Below, one piece after another: positions 45,440 through 53,211 of a DNA stretch of 64,000 nt. The position numbers and the translations under genes were made by a program. A model generated the notes under the pieces. That model saw only the letters and a program-made list of their open reading frames with translations, searched no databases and was not told the origin of the DNA. Location: assembly GCA_000531095.1 (NCBI GenBank), contig HG799465.1, positions 445,908 to 509,907 on the forward strand, given 5' to 3'. The stretch is from Gemmata massiliana (GTDB lineage Bacteria > Planctomycetota > Planctomycetia > Gemmatales > Gemmataceae). The number at the start of each line of letters is the position of its first letter. The first letter of the stretch is position 1.

Positions 45440-46495
45440 TCAGTGCCCGACGTACTTCGCGTAAAGGGTACGAGCCTTGTCCGTTTCGCTCGTGCCCTTG
45501 ATGATCGCGCGCCCGTCCTCGAACACGGTGAACTCGTAGGGGTCGCCGTTCTCGGTGAGCTGGAACTTCAGCAGGAACTTGTTGTAGCTCACCTCGCCGG
45601 ACTGCTTCAGCACGCTCGCGAGGTACGCGAAGTCGAGCTTGCCCTTCACGCGGTGGCTCACCTGGACCGCGTTGCGCCCACACAGGGAGGTCGTTTGTGT
45701 GCCGTGGGCGCCGTCGAGCCACTCGAAGTTGCGCTTCGCGCAACACGGGCACTGCCCCTTACGCCCGGCCAACGGCGCTACCTTCACGCGCTTGTTCGTG
45801 TTCTCCCACACGTCGAGAATGAGCAACTCGCGGTTCACCGCGGCCTTGTTCCCAGACAGTAATTTGATCGCTTCCGTGGACTGGTAACTCGCGACGATGT
45901 TCACCGCGGGCGCCAATACGCCGGCGGTTTCGCAGGTGCCGGTTTCACCGGGCGCGGGAGCCGCTTCAAACACGCAGCGCAAGCACGGCGTTTCGCCCGG
46001 GATGATGGTCATGCTCATCCCCTGGCTGCCGACCGCGCCACCGTACACCCACGGCTTGTTGTGCTTGATGGCGACGTCGTTGATGAGGTACCGGATCTCG
46101 AAGTTGTCGCTCCCATCAAGGATGAGATCGGCACCCTCGCAGAACTCCTCGATGTTGGTGCGGTTGATGTCCGCGACGATCGGCTCCACCGTGACCGACG
46201 AGTTGATCTGCCGGAGCTTGGTGGCCGCGGCTTCTGCTTTGGGCAGGTTGTTCGTCACGTCGGACTCGTCGAATAGCACCTGGCGCTGGAGGTTCGACGG
46301 CTCGACGAAGTCGCGGTCGATGACGCGGACGAACCCGACGCCCGCGCGGACCAGTACGTTCGCGAGCACGGTGCCGAGTGCCCCGCACCCGCACAGCGTG
46401 ACGCGCGACGCGAGTAGCTTCTCCTGCCCGACCTTGCCGAGACCGGGGAATCGCATTTGTCGGGAGTAGCGTTCGAGCGGGTTGGTGTCGGTCAT
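45440..46495 (-). CDS. ThiF/MoeB-type E1-like adenylyltransferase
   Basis: 351 residues. YSRQMRFPGLGKVGQEKLL start; nucleotide loop VTLCGCGALGTVLAN, RVIDRDFVEPSNLQRQVLFD, LDGSDNFEIRYLIND, zinc Cys pairs in PCLRCVFE and GQCPCCAKR. A C-terminal extension of about 100 residues (GRNAVQVSHRVKGKLDFAYL, FLLKFQLTENGDPYEFTVFE) replaces the rhodanese domain of some MoeB proteins. It adenylates the Gly-Gly end of a MoaD/ThiS carrier for thiocarboxylation. The start at 46495 aligns with the family; upstream sequence does not. Confidence 0.9.
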   Translation of the reverse strand: MTDTNPLERYSRQMRFPGLGKVGQEKLLASRVTLCGCGALGTVLANVLVRAGVGFVRVIDRDFVEPSNLQRQVLFDESDVTNNLPKAEAAATKLRQINSSVTVEPIVADINRTNIEEFCEGADLILDGSDNFEIRYLINDVAIKHNKPWVYGGAVGSQGMSMTIIPGETPCLRCVFEAAPAPGETGTCETAGVLAPAVNIVASYQSTEAIKLLSGNKAAVNRELLILDVWENTNKRVKVAPLAGRKGQCPCCAKRNFEWLDGAHGTQTTSLCGRNAVQVSHRVKGKLDFAYLASVLKQSGEVSYNKFLLKFQLTENGDPYEFTVFEDGRAIIKGTSETDKARTLYAKYVGH

Positions 46496-46560
46496 GGGTA
46501 CGTTAAGTAGTAAGGGGGAGCGGTTCGCGCTCCCCCTTCGGTGTGGAGTCGGCGCAGCGC

Positions 46561-46902
46561 CTACTGACCTATTCCGTTTTCTTTGAGGAACTCTTGCAGG
46601 AAGCGCACGTGCTGTTTGGGCCACTTCTCGGTCTTCGCGAACCCGACAAGGGTGGCCATGTCCTCGCGGGCGCGGCGCAGGTCGTTGCCGTCGAGCCGCT
46701 GGAGGTACGACACGATGTAGTTCATCGCCTCTTCCGCGACCGCCGCGTTCAGCACCGCGGCCTCGGAGCCTTCGAGGAACACGTAAGCGTGGATCGCGGC
46801 GAGTAACAACGGGTGAACGCCGAGTTCCTCCGGGATCTCCGGGAACACCGCGGCCCCTTCGGGGGTCTCTTCGGGCTTCGCGTCCGGTGCTTCGTCGGCC
46901 AT
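46561..46902 (-). CDS. Small acidic protein in the sulfur-carrier operon
   Basis: 113 residues, helical and acidic (VFPEIPEELGVHPLLLAAIH, AVVLEGSEAA-like VFLEGSEAAVLNAAVAEEAM, LQEFLKENGIGQ). A segment NYIVSYLQRLDGNDLRRARE may bind a partner. Three bases from the upstream gene. No family recognised; operon position implies a role with the carrier/E1 pair. Confidence 0.75.
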   Translation of the reverse strand: MADEAPDAKPEETPEGAAVFPEIPEELGVHPLLLAAIHAYVFLEGSEAAVLNAAVAEEAMNYIVSYLQRLDGNDLRRAREDMATLVGFAKTEKWPKQHVRFLQEFLKENGIGQ

Positions 46903-46905
46903 CGT

Positions 46906-47187
46906 TCAACACCCAAGCTGGTTGACGAAGTGAACAACCTCGTCTTCGCCAATCAACACATCGGGTTCGTATCTCAGATCGTCGTTGCCGTCGTCCCGCC
47001 AGAGTCCGAACCAGCGTATTTCGTGTGGTTTCGCCGCCTCTGGATGTTTCAAGCGGAGCTGTGGGAACCGGGCCAGCAGCTCCGCCGTGATCGTCGGCCC
47101 CGTGTTCGCCTCGACGCGAATTGTCACCCAACGGGTACCGGTCACCGCACGGTCGAGGAACATTTCGGAGATGCTGACCACGGGCAT
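46906..47187 (-). CDS. Small protein in the sulfur-carrier operon
   Basis: 93 residues from ATG 47187, immediately after the moaD-like stop. VRGTRWVTIRVEANTGPTI-like strand (actual: GTRWVTIRVEANTGPTITAE), then WFGLWRDDGNDDLRYEPDVL and DEVVHFVNQLGC. Two Trp and a C-terminal Cys are notable. No family recognised. A GTG one codon earlier is the alternative start. Confidence 0.7.
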   Translation of the reverse strand: MPVVSISEMFLDRAVTGTRWVTIRVEANTGPTITAELLARFPQLRLKHPEAAKPHEIRWFGLWRDDGNDDLRYEPDVLIGEDEVVHFVNQLGC

Positions 47188-47190
47188 CAC

Positions 47191-47463
47191 TCACCCGCCG
47201 GCGACGGCCGGAATCAGCGCGAGAACGACGCCGTCCGTGACCGCGGTGTCCATCTCGTCGAGGTAGCGGATGTCCTCGTCGTTGAGGAACACGTTGATGT
47301 AGGGACGAATTTTGCCGTTATCGAACAACTTCGCCCCGAGTCCGGGGTACTGGCGGAGCAGGTCTTCGAGCGCGGCCTTGACCGTCGCTCCAGTCACTTC
47401 CACTTCCGCCTTCCCGCCCGATTGTTCCCGCATCGGTGTCGGGATCTGGATCTTGATCGCCAT
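47191..47463 (-). CDS. MoaD/ThiS-family sulfur carrier protein
   Basis: 90 residues of beta-grasp type. MAIKIQIPTPMREQSGGKAE opens strand 1-2, VKAALEDLLRQYPGLGAKLF is the central helix, INVFLNDEDIRYLDEMDTAV follows, and the protein ends ALIPAVAGG. The free C-terminal Gly-Gly is the site of adenylation and thiocarboxylation. AGGAGA precedes the ATG. Neighbouring E1 and cysteine desulfurase provide activation and sulfur. Confidence 0.9.
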   Translation of the reverse strand: MAIKIQIPTPMREQSGGKAEVEVTGATVKAALEDLLRQYPGLGAKLFDNGKIRPYINVFLNDEDIRYLDEMDTAVTDGVVLALIPAVAGG

Positions 47464-47621
47464 ATCTCCTCGTCGGTAATCAAACTCGTGCGTTACGGCC
47501 GGCGCGCGTGAAGCTCGGTACGCGAGCGCGTCGCTGGCCGTGAATCTTTTCATCTTACTTCGCGAAGGCGGGACCGGGAACGGCGAGCAGGTCAACTCCC
47601 GCTCGCCGGACACCTATCGCG

Positions 47622-48893
47622 TCATGCCAGCGCTGGTTCGGCGACTGCTTCGGCGGCCCCGGTGAGCGCCTCGAAGTCGACCAGCGTCGGCTTGATGATG
47701 GTCGGCTCGTCGATCGCGTCGAACACCGCGTCCTGGGTCTTCAGCCCGTTGCCGGTGATGCAGATCACGATCTCCTCGTTCCGCGGGATGCGGCCCGACT
47801 CGATGAGCTTCTTCGCCACGGCGAGCGTGGTCCCGCCGGCCGTCTCCGCGAACACGCCTTCCGTCTTCGCGAGGAGCAGCATCGATTCCACGATTTCGGC
47901 GTCGGTCACATCTTCCGCCCAACCGCCGCTGTCACGAATCAGCTTCGCGGCGAAGTACCCGTCGGCCGGGTCGCCGATCGCGAGGCTCTTGCAGATCGTG
48001 TTCGGCGTCTTGATCGGCTTGTGGCGCTCGCGGTTGCTCTTCACGCAGTCGCTGATCGGGTTACACCCGCTCGCCTGCGCGCCGTACATCTTTGTCGTCA
48101 CCGGGGCGTCAACGAGCCCCAAGCGGCTCAGTTCGGTGAAACCCTTGTGGATCTTGCCGATGAGCGCGCCGCCCGCCATCGGGCATACAACGTGTTGCGG
48201 GAACCGCCAGCCGAGGTCTTCGGCGATCTCGAAGCCGACCGTCTTGGAACCTTCGGCGTAGAACGGCCGCAGGTTCACGTTCACGAATCCCCAACCGTAC
48301 TTCATCACGATTTGAGTGCAGAGCCGGTTCACCTGGTCGTAGGTGCCGGACACCTTCACCACCTTCGCGCCGTAGAGCGCGGTGCCGTAGATCTTCACGC
48401 GCTCCAGGTCGGCGGGCACGAGGATGACCGTCTCCAGCCCCGCGGAGGCGCTGAGGGCCGCGACGCTGTTCGCGAGGTTGCCGGTGCTCGCGCACCCGAC
48501 CATCCGCATCCCGAGTTCGCGCGCCTTCGAGAGCGCGACCGACACCACGCGATCCTTGAACGAGAGCGTCGGGAAGTTGACCGCGTCGTTCTTGATCCAG
48601 AGACGCTCGACACCGAGTGCGTCCGCGAGCCGGTCGGCGCGGATGAGCGGCGTCCCACCGACTTGCGGGCCGACGGTCGGTTCGCCGTCGAGCGGGAGCA
48701 ACTCGCGGTAGCGCCACATGTTGCGGGGACGGGACGTGAATTTGGCCCGGCTGACGTTCGGTTTGATGCGGTCGTAATCGTAGGCGACTTCGAGCGGCCC
48801 GGAATCGTCCGGGCAGAAGAAGTTCGCGGCCTTCGGGTAGAGCTTGCCGCACACGCGACACTTCAGCCCCAGAACGAAGTCGTTACTCGCCAC
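47622..48893 (-). CDS. thrC: Threonine-synthase-like PLP enzyme, under a SAM riboswitch
   Basis: 423 residues from GTG 48893 (GAGG upstream). A Cys-rich head (CRVCGKLYPKAANFFCPDD) precedes a fold-type-II PLP core: PLP Lys in NFPTLSFKDRVVSV, phosphate loop GCASTGNLANSVAAL, and CPMAGGALIGKIHKG. Canonical ThrC converts O-phosphohomoserine to threonine. Here control by a SAM riboswitch and co-transcription with a sulfur carrier, E1 and cysteine desulfurase suggest that homocysteine, from O-phosphohomoserine and carrier thiocarboxylate, may be the product. Ordinary threonine synthesis with SAM control is the alternative. Confidence 0.85.
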   Translation of the reverse strand: MASNDFVLGLKCRVCGKLYPKAANFFCPDDSGPLEVAYDYDRIKPNVSRAKFTSRPRNMWRYRELLPLDGEPTVGPQVGGTPLIRADRLADALGVERLWIKNDAVNFPTLSFKDRVVSVALSKARELGMRMVGCASTGNLANSVAALSASAGLETVILVPADLERVKIYGTALYGAKVVKVSGTYDQVNRLCTQIVMKYGWGFVNVNLRPFYAEGSKTVGFEIAEDLGWRFPQHVVCPMAGGALIGKIHKGFTELSRLGLVDAPVTTKMYGAQASGCNPISDCVKSNRERHKPIKTPNTICKSLAIGDPADGYFAAKLIRDSGGWAEDVTDAEIVESMLLLAKTEGVFAETAGGTTLAVAKKLIESGRIPRNEEIVICITGNGLKTQDAVFDAIDEPTIIKPTLVDFEALTGAAEAVAEPALA

Positions 48894-48980
48894 AGCAGAA
48901 CCTCAGAGAAGAGAGACGCACGGACCGCATCACGCGGTAGAATTTCGTTTTGAGTGGGTGGGTTTGCTTAGCCAGAAGTG

Positions 48981-49050
48981 CCGCCGGGTTCGGCGGTTGT
49001 GGTGAGATAAGAGTACGGCGGGGCCATGAGCCCCGCGCGAGATCTTATCT
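48981..49050 (-). promoter_or_regulatory. Expression platform of the SAM riboswitch
   Basis: In the RNA, AGAUAAGA (49050-49043), which contains the 3' strand of aptamer helix P1, can instead pair over 8 bp with UCUUAUCU (49012-49005), enclosing a CGGGGC/GCCCCG hairpin (49019-49035). A second hairpin CCGCCG-AACC-CGGCGG follows (48996-48981). The two states are mutually exclusive, as expected for a switch. No U-tract is visible, so termination versus translation control is undecided. Confidence 0.6.
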
Positions 49051-49205
49051 TCCCCGGCCATACCGCTTCCCCCGTTGTTCGGGAGCCGCGGCGTTTGCCG
49101 GGCAGGAGTTAGCACCTGCATCGCGTGCCGCACGTCGGGAACGTGTAGCAGTAGACCGGTTGCTGTGGCGTCGTCGGGCCTGGCCCCTCAGCCACTCTGG
49201 ATAAG
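49044..49205 (-). promoter_or_regulatory. SAM-I (S-box) riboswitch aptamer
   Basis: In RNA sense it begins CUUAUCCAGAGUGGCUGAGG, continues GGCCAGGCCCGACGACGCCA then CAGCAACC, carries GGUGCUAACUCCUGC, and closes with GAAGAUAAG. These are the conserved S-box blocks: P1 CUUAUC/GAUAAG, AGAGnGG, GAGGG-GGCCCnAnGA, GCAACC and GGUGCUAA-UCC. Helix P4 is unusually long (CCCGGC/GCCGGG with inner stems). It senses S-adenosylmethionine and normally shuts off methionine and sulfur genes. The next gene downstream on this strand is the ThrC-like gene. Confidence 0.93.
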
Positions 49206-49313
49206 ATACTCACCAACTTAAGTTTTCAATAACGGCTGCGCACGCACAGCGCGTTGGAAGAAAGATACGGTACTTTCGCGAATACGGCAACAGCATTCGG
49301 GTGTTTTTCACGT

Positions 49314-50795
49314 TCAGGGCGCTTTGGACAACAGCTCTTCCTCTCCAGTCTCAGTCGCAACTCGTCGCATGAGCCCCTTCGCATCGAAATAGAGCCACTT
49401 TCCGTCACCACTGAACACCGGACCTGCCCTACCGACGCTATCCAACACGTCCAGCAATTGAAGGTCAATCCGATAAAGGCGCCGGCCATCGGCGACACGA
49501 ATCAAATCACAACGTCTACTACCAGCGGTGACACCAGCCAAGTAACGGCCGTCGGACGAAAGAGCAAGCCGACTGTACACACCGGATGGCCCGCCCGCGA
49601 CCGGAAATGCCCCGGTACGAACCCCGTCGTTGGTGCGGTGAAATGTCAGCTCACACGCCCCGTGCCCGGCCATAGAGCAAACTGCGATTGTCTTACCATC
49701 CGCGGACGCGGTGTAACTGGCTGCCCGATAGCTGAGATCTTTTAACCGCAACACCACAGGCGGTGCGTCTGACAACGGATCCCACGCTGCCAATTCTGGC
49801 CCCGAAGTGTCCCTCAAATCTCTGAGACTCACGACCCGTTTGAGCGCGGGAACGTAGGTCATGCCCCGGTTCATATCGAGTTCCTCTCGAGCGGGACTTT
49901 GCAATCCCTTCCTCTGCGCGACAGTTCCGTCCGTCCGGATCAGGAGGACCGTGCCACCATCGATCAGCACAAGTGCGGAACCGTCCTCCGTAAACGTCAT
50001 CGTCCCCACGAGAGGGGCGTCAGACGGAAGTTGAACCGCTTTCACGACCCGATTCGTTTCAAGAGAGAAAAACTCGACTTTGCGTTGAAGCAATGGACGA
50101 ACTGCGAGCAACGTACCATCAGGAGAAACGAGAGATTGGATTAGAGGGCCAGACAGCGGAGCGATTTTCAGTGGTTGGGTACGGAAATCCCAAACCCAAA
50201 CTTCATTTTCACGGGTGCGATCGGCTCCCTTTTCCAACCGGGCAGCGCCACCGATGACCATTCGCTTCCCGTCTCCAAGTAACGAAAACGAGCGAACCTC
50301 TCGGAACTCGGGTAGCTTAGGCGGGTCGACAGACGGGTTCGGGACGGCGGAACCAGGTTCGCCTGAACCGACCTCCTTTGCCGGAGGATCGGCGCTCGTG
50401 TTCGCCGGGGCATTGTCTTCGCTCTGACCACGGCTCATGTAGTAGACCGCGCCGGCCACCACACCGACCGTTATTACGAGGCTGAAAGCGGCGACCACGC
50501 CCACGACGACGTTTCGCGTTGTGCGCGATTCGCTCTCAGGCCCTGCGGCGCGTGACCGGTTCCGGCGAGGCCACTCGTCGTCTTCCACCACGATCTTCTT
50601 CCGCGCCCCCTTGCGCCCTGTACTCGCCTCAACCGGCGATTCATCCTCCACCACCTCGAAGGCCGGAACGTCCGCCACTGGTGCCGGAACCGCGAGCACC
50701 GTCTGGCACTTGGGGCACTTGACCTTCTTACCGGCCGCGGCGTCGGGCGCGTTCATCCGGGCCGAGCAACCGGGGCACGTGATGGGGATGGGCAT
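49314..50795 (-). CDS. Zinc-ribbon membrane protein with WD-like propeller
   Basis: 493 residues. The N-terminal zinc ribbon (ITCPGCSARMNAPDAAAGKK, CPKCQ) is typical of planctomycete proteins. A charged linker leads to one transmembrane helix (VVVGVVAAFSLVITVGVVAG), then a Pro-rich linker and a beta-propeller of degenerate WD-type blades (IQSLVSPDGTLLAVRP, RLALSSDGRYLAGVT, PVFSGDGKWLYFD). The propeller should lie outside the cytoplasm. Function unknown. Confidence 0.8.
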   Translation of the reverse strand: MPIPITCPGCSARMNAPDAAAGKKVKCPKCQTVLAVPAPVADVPAFEVVEDESPVEASTGRKGARKKIVVEDDEWPRRNRSRAAGPESESRTTRNVVVGVVAAFSLVITVGVVAGAVYYMSRGQSEDNAPANTSADPPAKEVGSGEPGSAVPNPSVDPPKLPEFREVRSFSLLGDGKRMVIGGAARLEKGADRTRENEVWVWDFRTQPLKIAPLSGPLIQSLVSPDGTLLAVRPLLQRKVEFFSLETNRVVKAVQLPSDAPLVGTMTFTEDGSALVLIDGGTVLLIRTDGTVAQRKGLQSPAREELDMNRGMTYVPALKRVVSLRDLRDTSGPELAAWDPLSDAPPVVLRLKDLSYRAASYTASADGKTIAVCSMAGHGACELTFHRTNDGVRTGAFPVAGGPSGVYSRLALSSDGRYLAGVTAGSRRCDLIRVADGRRLYRIDLQLLDVLDSVGRAGPVFSGDGKWLYFDAKGLMRRVATETGEEELLSKAP

Positions 50796-50898
50796 AATAG
50801 GGGAGCCTCGAGAAAAGAACGCGGGACGGCGGAACCTGCGTCAAAACGGATACGTCGTCGCGGCCTCGGCGACGTTCAGGGAACATTCGCAGCACGGT

Positions 50899-51339
50899 TC
50901 AGGCAGAAGCGGAAGCCGAACTCTCTTGACTCCGAGCGAGCAGTGATTCAACTACCCCGCGAACCTGCTTCGACTGAAGCACGCGCTTTACCAAATCTTT
51001 AAACTCTTGGGACGTCGATGCCTCCGGACGCCACTCCCGTTCTGTGTCGTAATGGTCGGCATCGGGCTCAAATATGGCGGCCTCAAGCGTCGCTGGGTAG
51101 GGCTCGTTTATGGCGTGTATTACGGTTAGCACCGTGCGGCGCTCGCCGCTGAGCGCCGGGGCGATCAATTGAAGCTCGTGAGTCACGCTCCTCTGCGAAG
51201 ATGCGGTCACCACCTCGGCTTCCAACAACCCGTGAGTCTTCGCGGACAGCGCTCCAGCTTGGATTCGCAATACGGCTAACGGCGACAGAATTTTCACGTC
51301 AAAATCGTCGGGCCAGTAGCTCGTCATCTCATCGGCCAT
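50899..51339 (-). CDS. Small hypothetical protein
   Basis: 146 residues from ATG 51339 with GGGGGA upstream. It reads DDFDVKILSPLAVLRIQAGA, LLEAEVVTASSQRSVTHELQ and TVLTVIHAINEPYPATLEAA, an alpha/beta composition, then a helical tail. Fifteen bases separate it from the upstream nuclease-like gene, so they are probably co-transcribed. No family recognised. Confidence 0.7.
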   Translation of the reverse strand: MADEMTSYWPDDFDVKILSPLAVLRIQAGALSAKTHGLLEAEVVTASSQRSVTHELQLIAPALSGERRTVLTVIHAINEPYPATLEAAIFEPDADHYDTEREWRPEASTSQEFKDLVKRVLQSKQVRGVVESLLARSQESSASASA

Positions 51340-51353
51340 GATTCCCCCGGCGG

Positions 51354-52172
51354 TCACCAGTCGAGTCGGAACACTAGCGGTAAGTGATCGGAACCACTTG
51401 CCGCGTCCGGTAGACCGTTGACAGTAAGCAACGTGTTCACACCGTCCGTGTCGGGAACGATCACGTCGCGAAGGTGATTCATCAGTTGCGCCCGCAACAA
51501 CACCTGATCGTAGGTGTTCCAAAAGTAGTTTACACTCCCAGAAGGGGAGCGATAGTAGGTGCCCGAGGGACCAGGGGTTCGGTCCCCGAGGGCGCCCCAC
51601 ATCGGGTTGTAGAAGAGCGGGTATTCGGTGCCCCGCACTTCGCGCTCGCCGCCCAATCGGGCGACCACGTCGCGGCTCATCGCGGCCTGAAGTCCGCCGG
51701 CCCAAACGACCGAACTCTCGAATGGGTTGGCGTTCAAATCGCCGACAACGATCGTGCGCTCGTGCCCCTGCTGGGTTTCTGTGGCGCGAATATTCGCGGC
51801 CAGTTGGTTCGCGACCAGCAGTTGGTCCATTTCGCCCGCGTGGAGCTTGCTCGGCAGGTGCGCAACGAACAACAAAAAAGCCGGGCGGCGGCCGATTTGG
51901 ACCCGGAACGTCAGCCACGCTTCGAGCGGATCTTGGTACAGAGCGTGCCAACGAGTGGTAGGCAGCCGCGTGTAAAGTTGAAGTCTCGAACCCGATCCCG
52001 GAACGAGGGCGAAAGAGCCTGTCCCCGTGGCGCCCAGCGCCGCTACGATCGTTGCGGGCGGTATGTGGCACTCTGCGAGTACCACCACGTCGGCCGCGTG
52101 CGCAACAACCAAGTTGCGCACGCGGTCCGAGAGTAGCTTCTTCTTAATGTTCCAGAACAGAAACGTAATCAC
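51354..52172 (-). CDS. Endonuclease/exonuclease/phosphatase-family protein
   Basis: 272 residues from GTG 52172 (AAGGA upstream). EEP motifs: FLFWNIKKK near the start, VVVLAECHIPP (catalytic Glu), FLLFVAHLPSKLH, TIVVGDLNANPFES (D-x-N) and the C-terminal SGSDHLPLVFRL (SDH). Metal-dependent phosphodiester or phosphomonoester hydrolysis. No signal peptide is evident, so it probably acts in the cytoplasm. The small gene downstream may be its partner. Confidence 0.85.
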   Translation of the reverse strand: MITFLFWNIKKKLLSDRVRNLVVAHAADVVVLAECHIPPATIVAALGATGTGSFALVPGSGSRLQLYTRLPTTRWHALYQDPLEAWLTFRVQIGRRPAFLLFVAHLPSKLHAGEMDQLLVANQLAANIRATETQQGHERTIVVGDLNANPFESSVVWAGGLQAAMSRDVVARLGGEREVRGTEYPLFYNPMWGALGDRTPGPSGTYYRSPSGSVNYFWNTYDQVLLRAQLMNHLRDVIVPDTDGVNTLLTVNGLPDAASGSDHLPLVFRLDW

Positions 52173-52189
52173 GGGCGATCCTTCGCAAA

Positions 52190-53071
52190 TCACGTCCCCA
52201 TGATGTTGTAACCGCAGTCCACGTAGAGGATCTGACCGGTCACGGCGCTGGCGAACGGGCTGCACAGGTAGAGGGCCGCGTTCGCGACCTCTTCCGGCTC
52301 GATCGGCCGGCGCAGCGGGGAGTGCTCGGCCGCGTGCGTGATGAGCTTGTCGAAGTCCGGGTTGATCGCCCGCGCCGCGCGACTGGCGTAGGGGCCGGCG
52401 GAGATCAGGTTCACGCGGACGTTCTTGTCGCCCACGAACCACGAGAGCTGCTTCGCGTCCATCTGGAGCGCGGCCTTGCACGTCCCCATGCCGCCCCCGT
52501 AGTGCGGGACCACCCGCTCCCCGGCGACGTAGGTCAGCCCCACCACGCTCGCCCCGCCCGGGCGGTTCGCCATGTGCGGCGCCGCCGCCCGAACCATGCT
52601 CACGAGCGAGTACGCCGAGATCCCCATCGCCTCGTGGTACGCCTTCCGGCTCGTCTCGATCAGCGACTTCTTGATTTCCGAGCTGAACGCGATCGAGTGA
52701 ATGAGGATATCGATCCCGCCGAACTCCTTCGCGACCGCGTCCACGGTGCCCTGGATCGAGTATTCCGGGAACTGCGCGTACCGGCGGTTGGTGCGGATCT
52801 CCTCCGGCACGTCGGCCATCGTGTCGTAGCTCGCGTCGCACGGGAACAGTTTGGCCGGCTTGAACTCGCTCCCGTCCGGCAGCAGGCGCGACTCCCGGTC
52901 CACGTCGCGGGTGAGCACCCCCTCGACGATCCCCATCACGCGCGGGTGGCACGCGAGCACGACCGTGGCCCCGGCCGCCTGGAGCGTTTTCCCGATGTAC
53001 CACGCGAAGCTAATGTTGTCGCCGACGCCGGAGACGAGTGCGACTTTGCCCGAGAGATTAATGGGGAGCAT
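52190..53071 (-). CDS. fabI: Enoyl-ACP reductase FabI, plant/chlamydial type
   Basis: 293 residues, longer than E. coli FabI (about 260). VALVSGVGDNISFAWYIGKT, an inserted segment around RDVDRESRLLPDGSEFKPAK, ILIHSIAFSSEIKKSLIET, and active site VVPHYGGGMGTCKAALQMD (Tyr-x7-Lys). The insertion and the YGGGM motif are those of plastid and chlamydial enzymes. It reduces enoyl-ACP in fatty-acid elongation. The start at 53071 (MLPINLSGKVALV) is chosen because it directly precedes the conserved strand. Confidence 0.92.
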   Translation of the reverse strand: MLPINLSGKVALVSGVGDNISFAWYIGKTLQAAGATVVLACHPRVMGIVEGVLTRDVDRESRLLPDGSEFKPAKLFPCDASYDTMADVPEEIRTNRRYAQFPEYSIQGTVDAVAKEFGGIDILIHSIAFSSEIKKSLIETSRKAYHEAMGISAYSLVSMVRAAAPHMANRPGGASVVGLTYVAGERVVPHYGGGMGTCKAALQMDAKQLSWFVGDKNVRVNLISAGPYASRAARAINPDFDKLITHAAEHSPLRRPIEPEEVANAALYLCSPFASAVTGQILYVDCGYNIMGT

Positions 53072-53091
53072 GAGAGCCTCTGAAAATGACA

Positions 53092-53122
53092 CGGCACGCG
53101 GACCGTTCTTGTCCGCGTGCCG
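53092..53122. terminator. Hairpin between the ABC pair and fabI
   Basis: CGGCACGCGGAC (53092-53103) pairs perfectly with 53111-53122 over 12 bp. Plus-strand side ends TTTTATT; minus-strand side continues TGTCATTTTC. It most likely ends transcription of the ABC permease gene. Confidence 0.65.
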
Positions 53123-53211
53123 TTTTATTGATCCGGTTCTGCGACGGCTTCCGCTCCTGGCTCCTACGCCCCGGCGCCGAGTACAAGTTCAAGCCGTACC
53201 CAAACGGTGGC

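Larger units (their letters stand above)
48894..49313. other. Leader region of the sulfur operon
   Basis: All but the flanks of this 420-base gap is taken by the S-box riboswitch (49044-49205) and its expression platform (48981-49050). No gene. Confidence 0.7.

Noticed and set aside
46496-47194. Upstream extension of the ThiF/MoeB-like frame
   Set aside because: Arg-rich, overlaps two compact well-behaved genes; ThiF-family proteins start at the MTDTNPLERYSRQ position.
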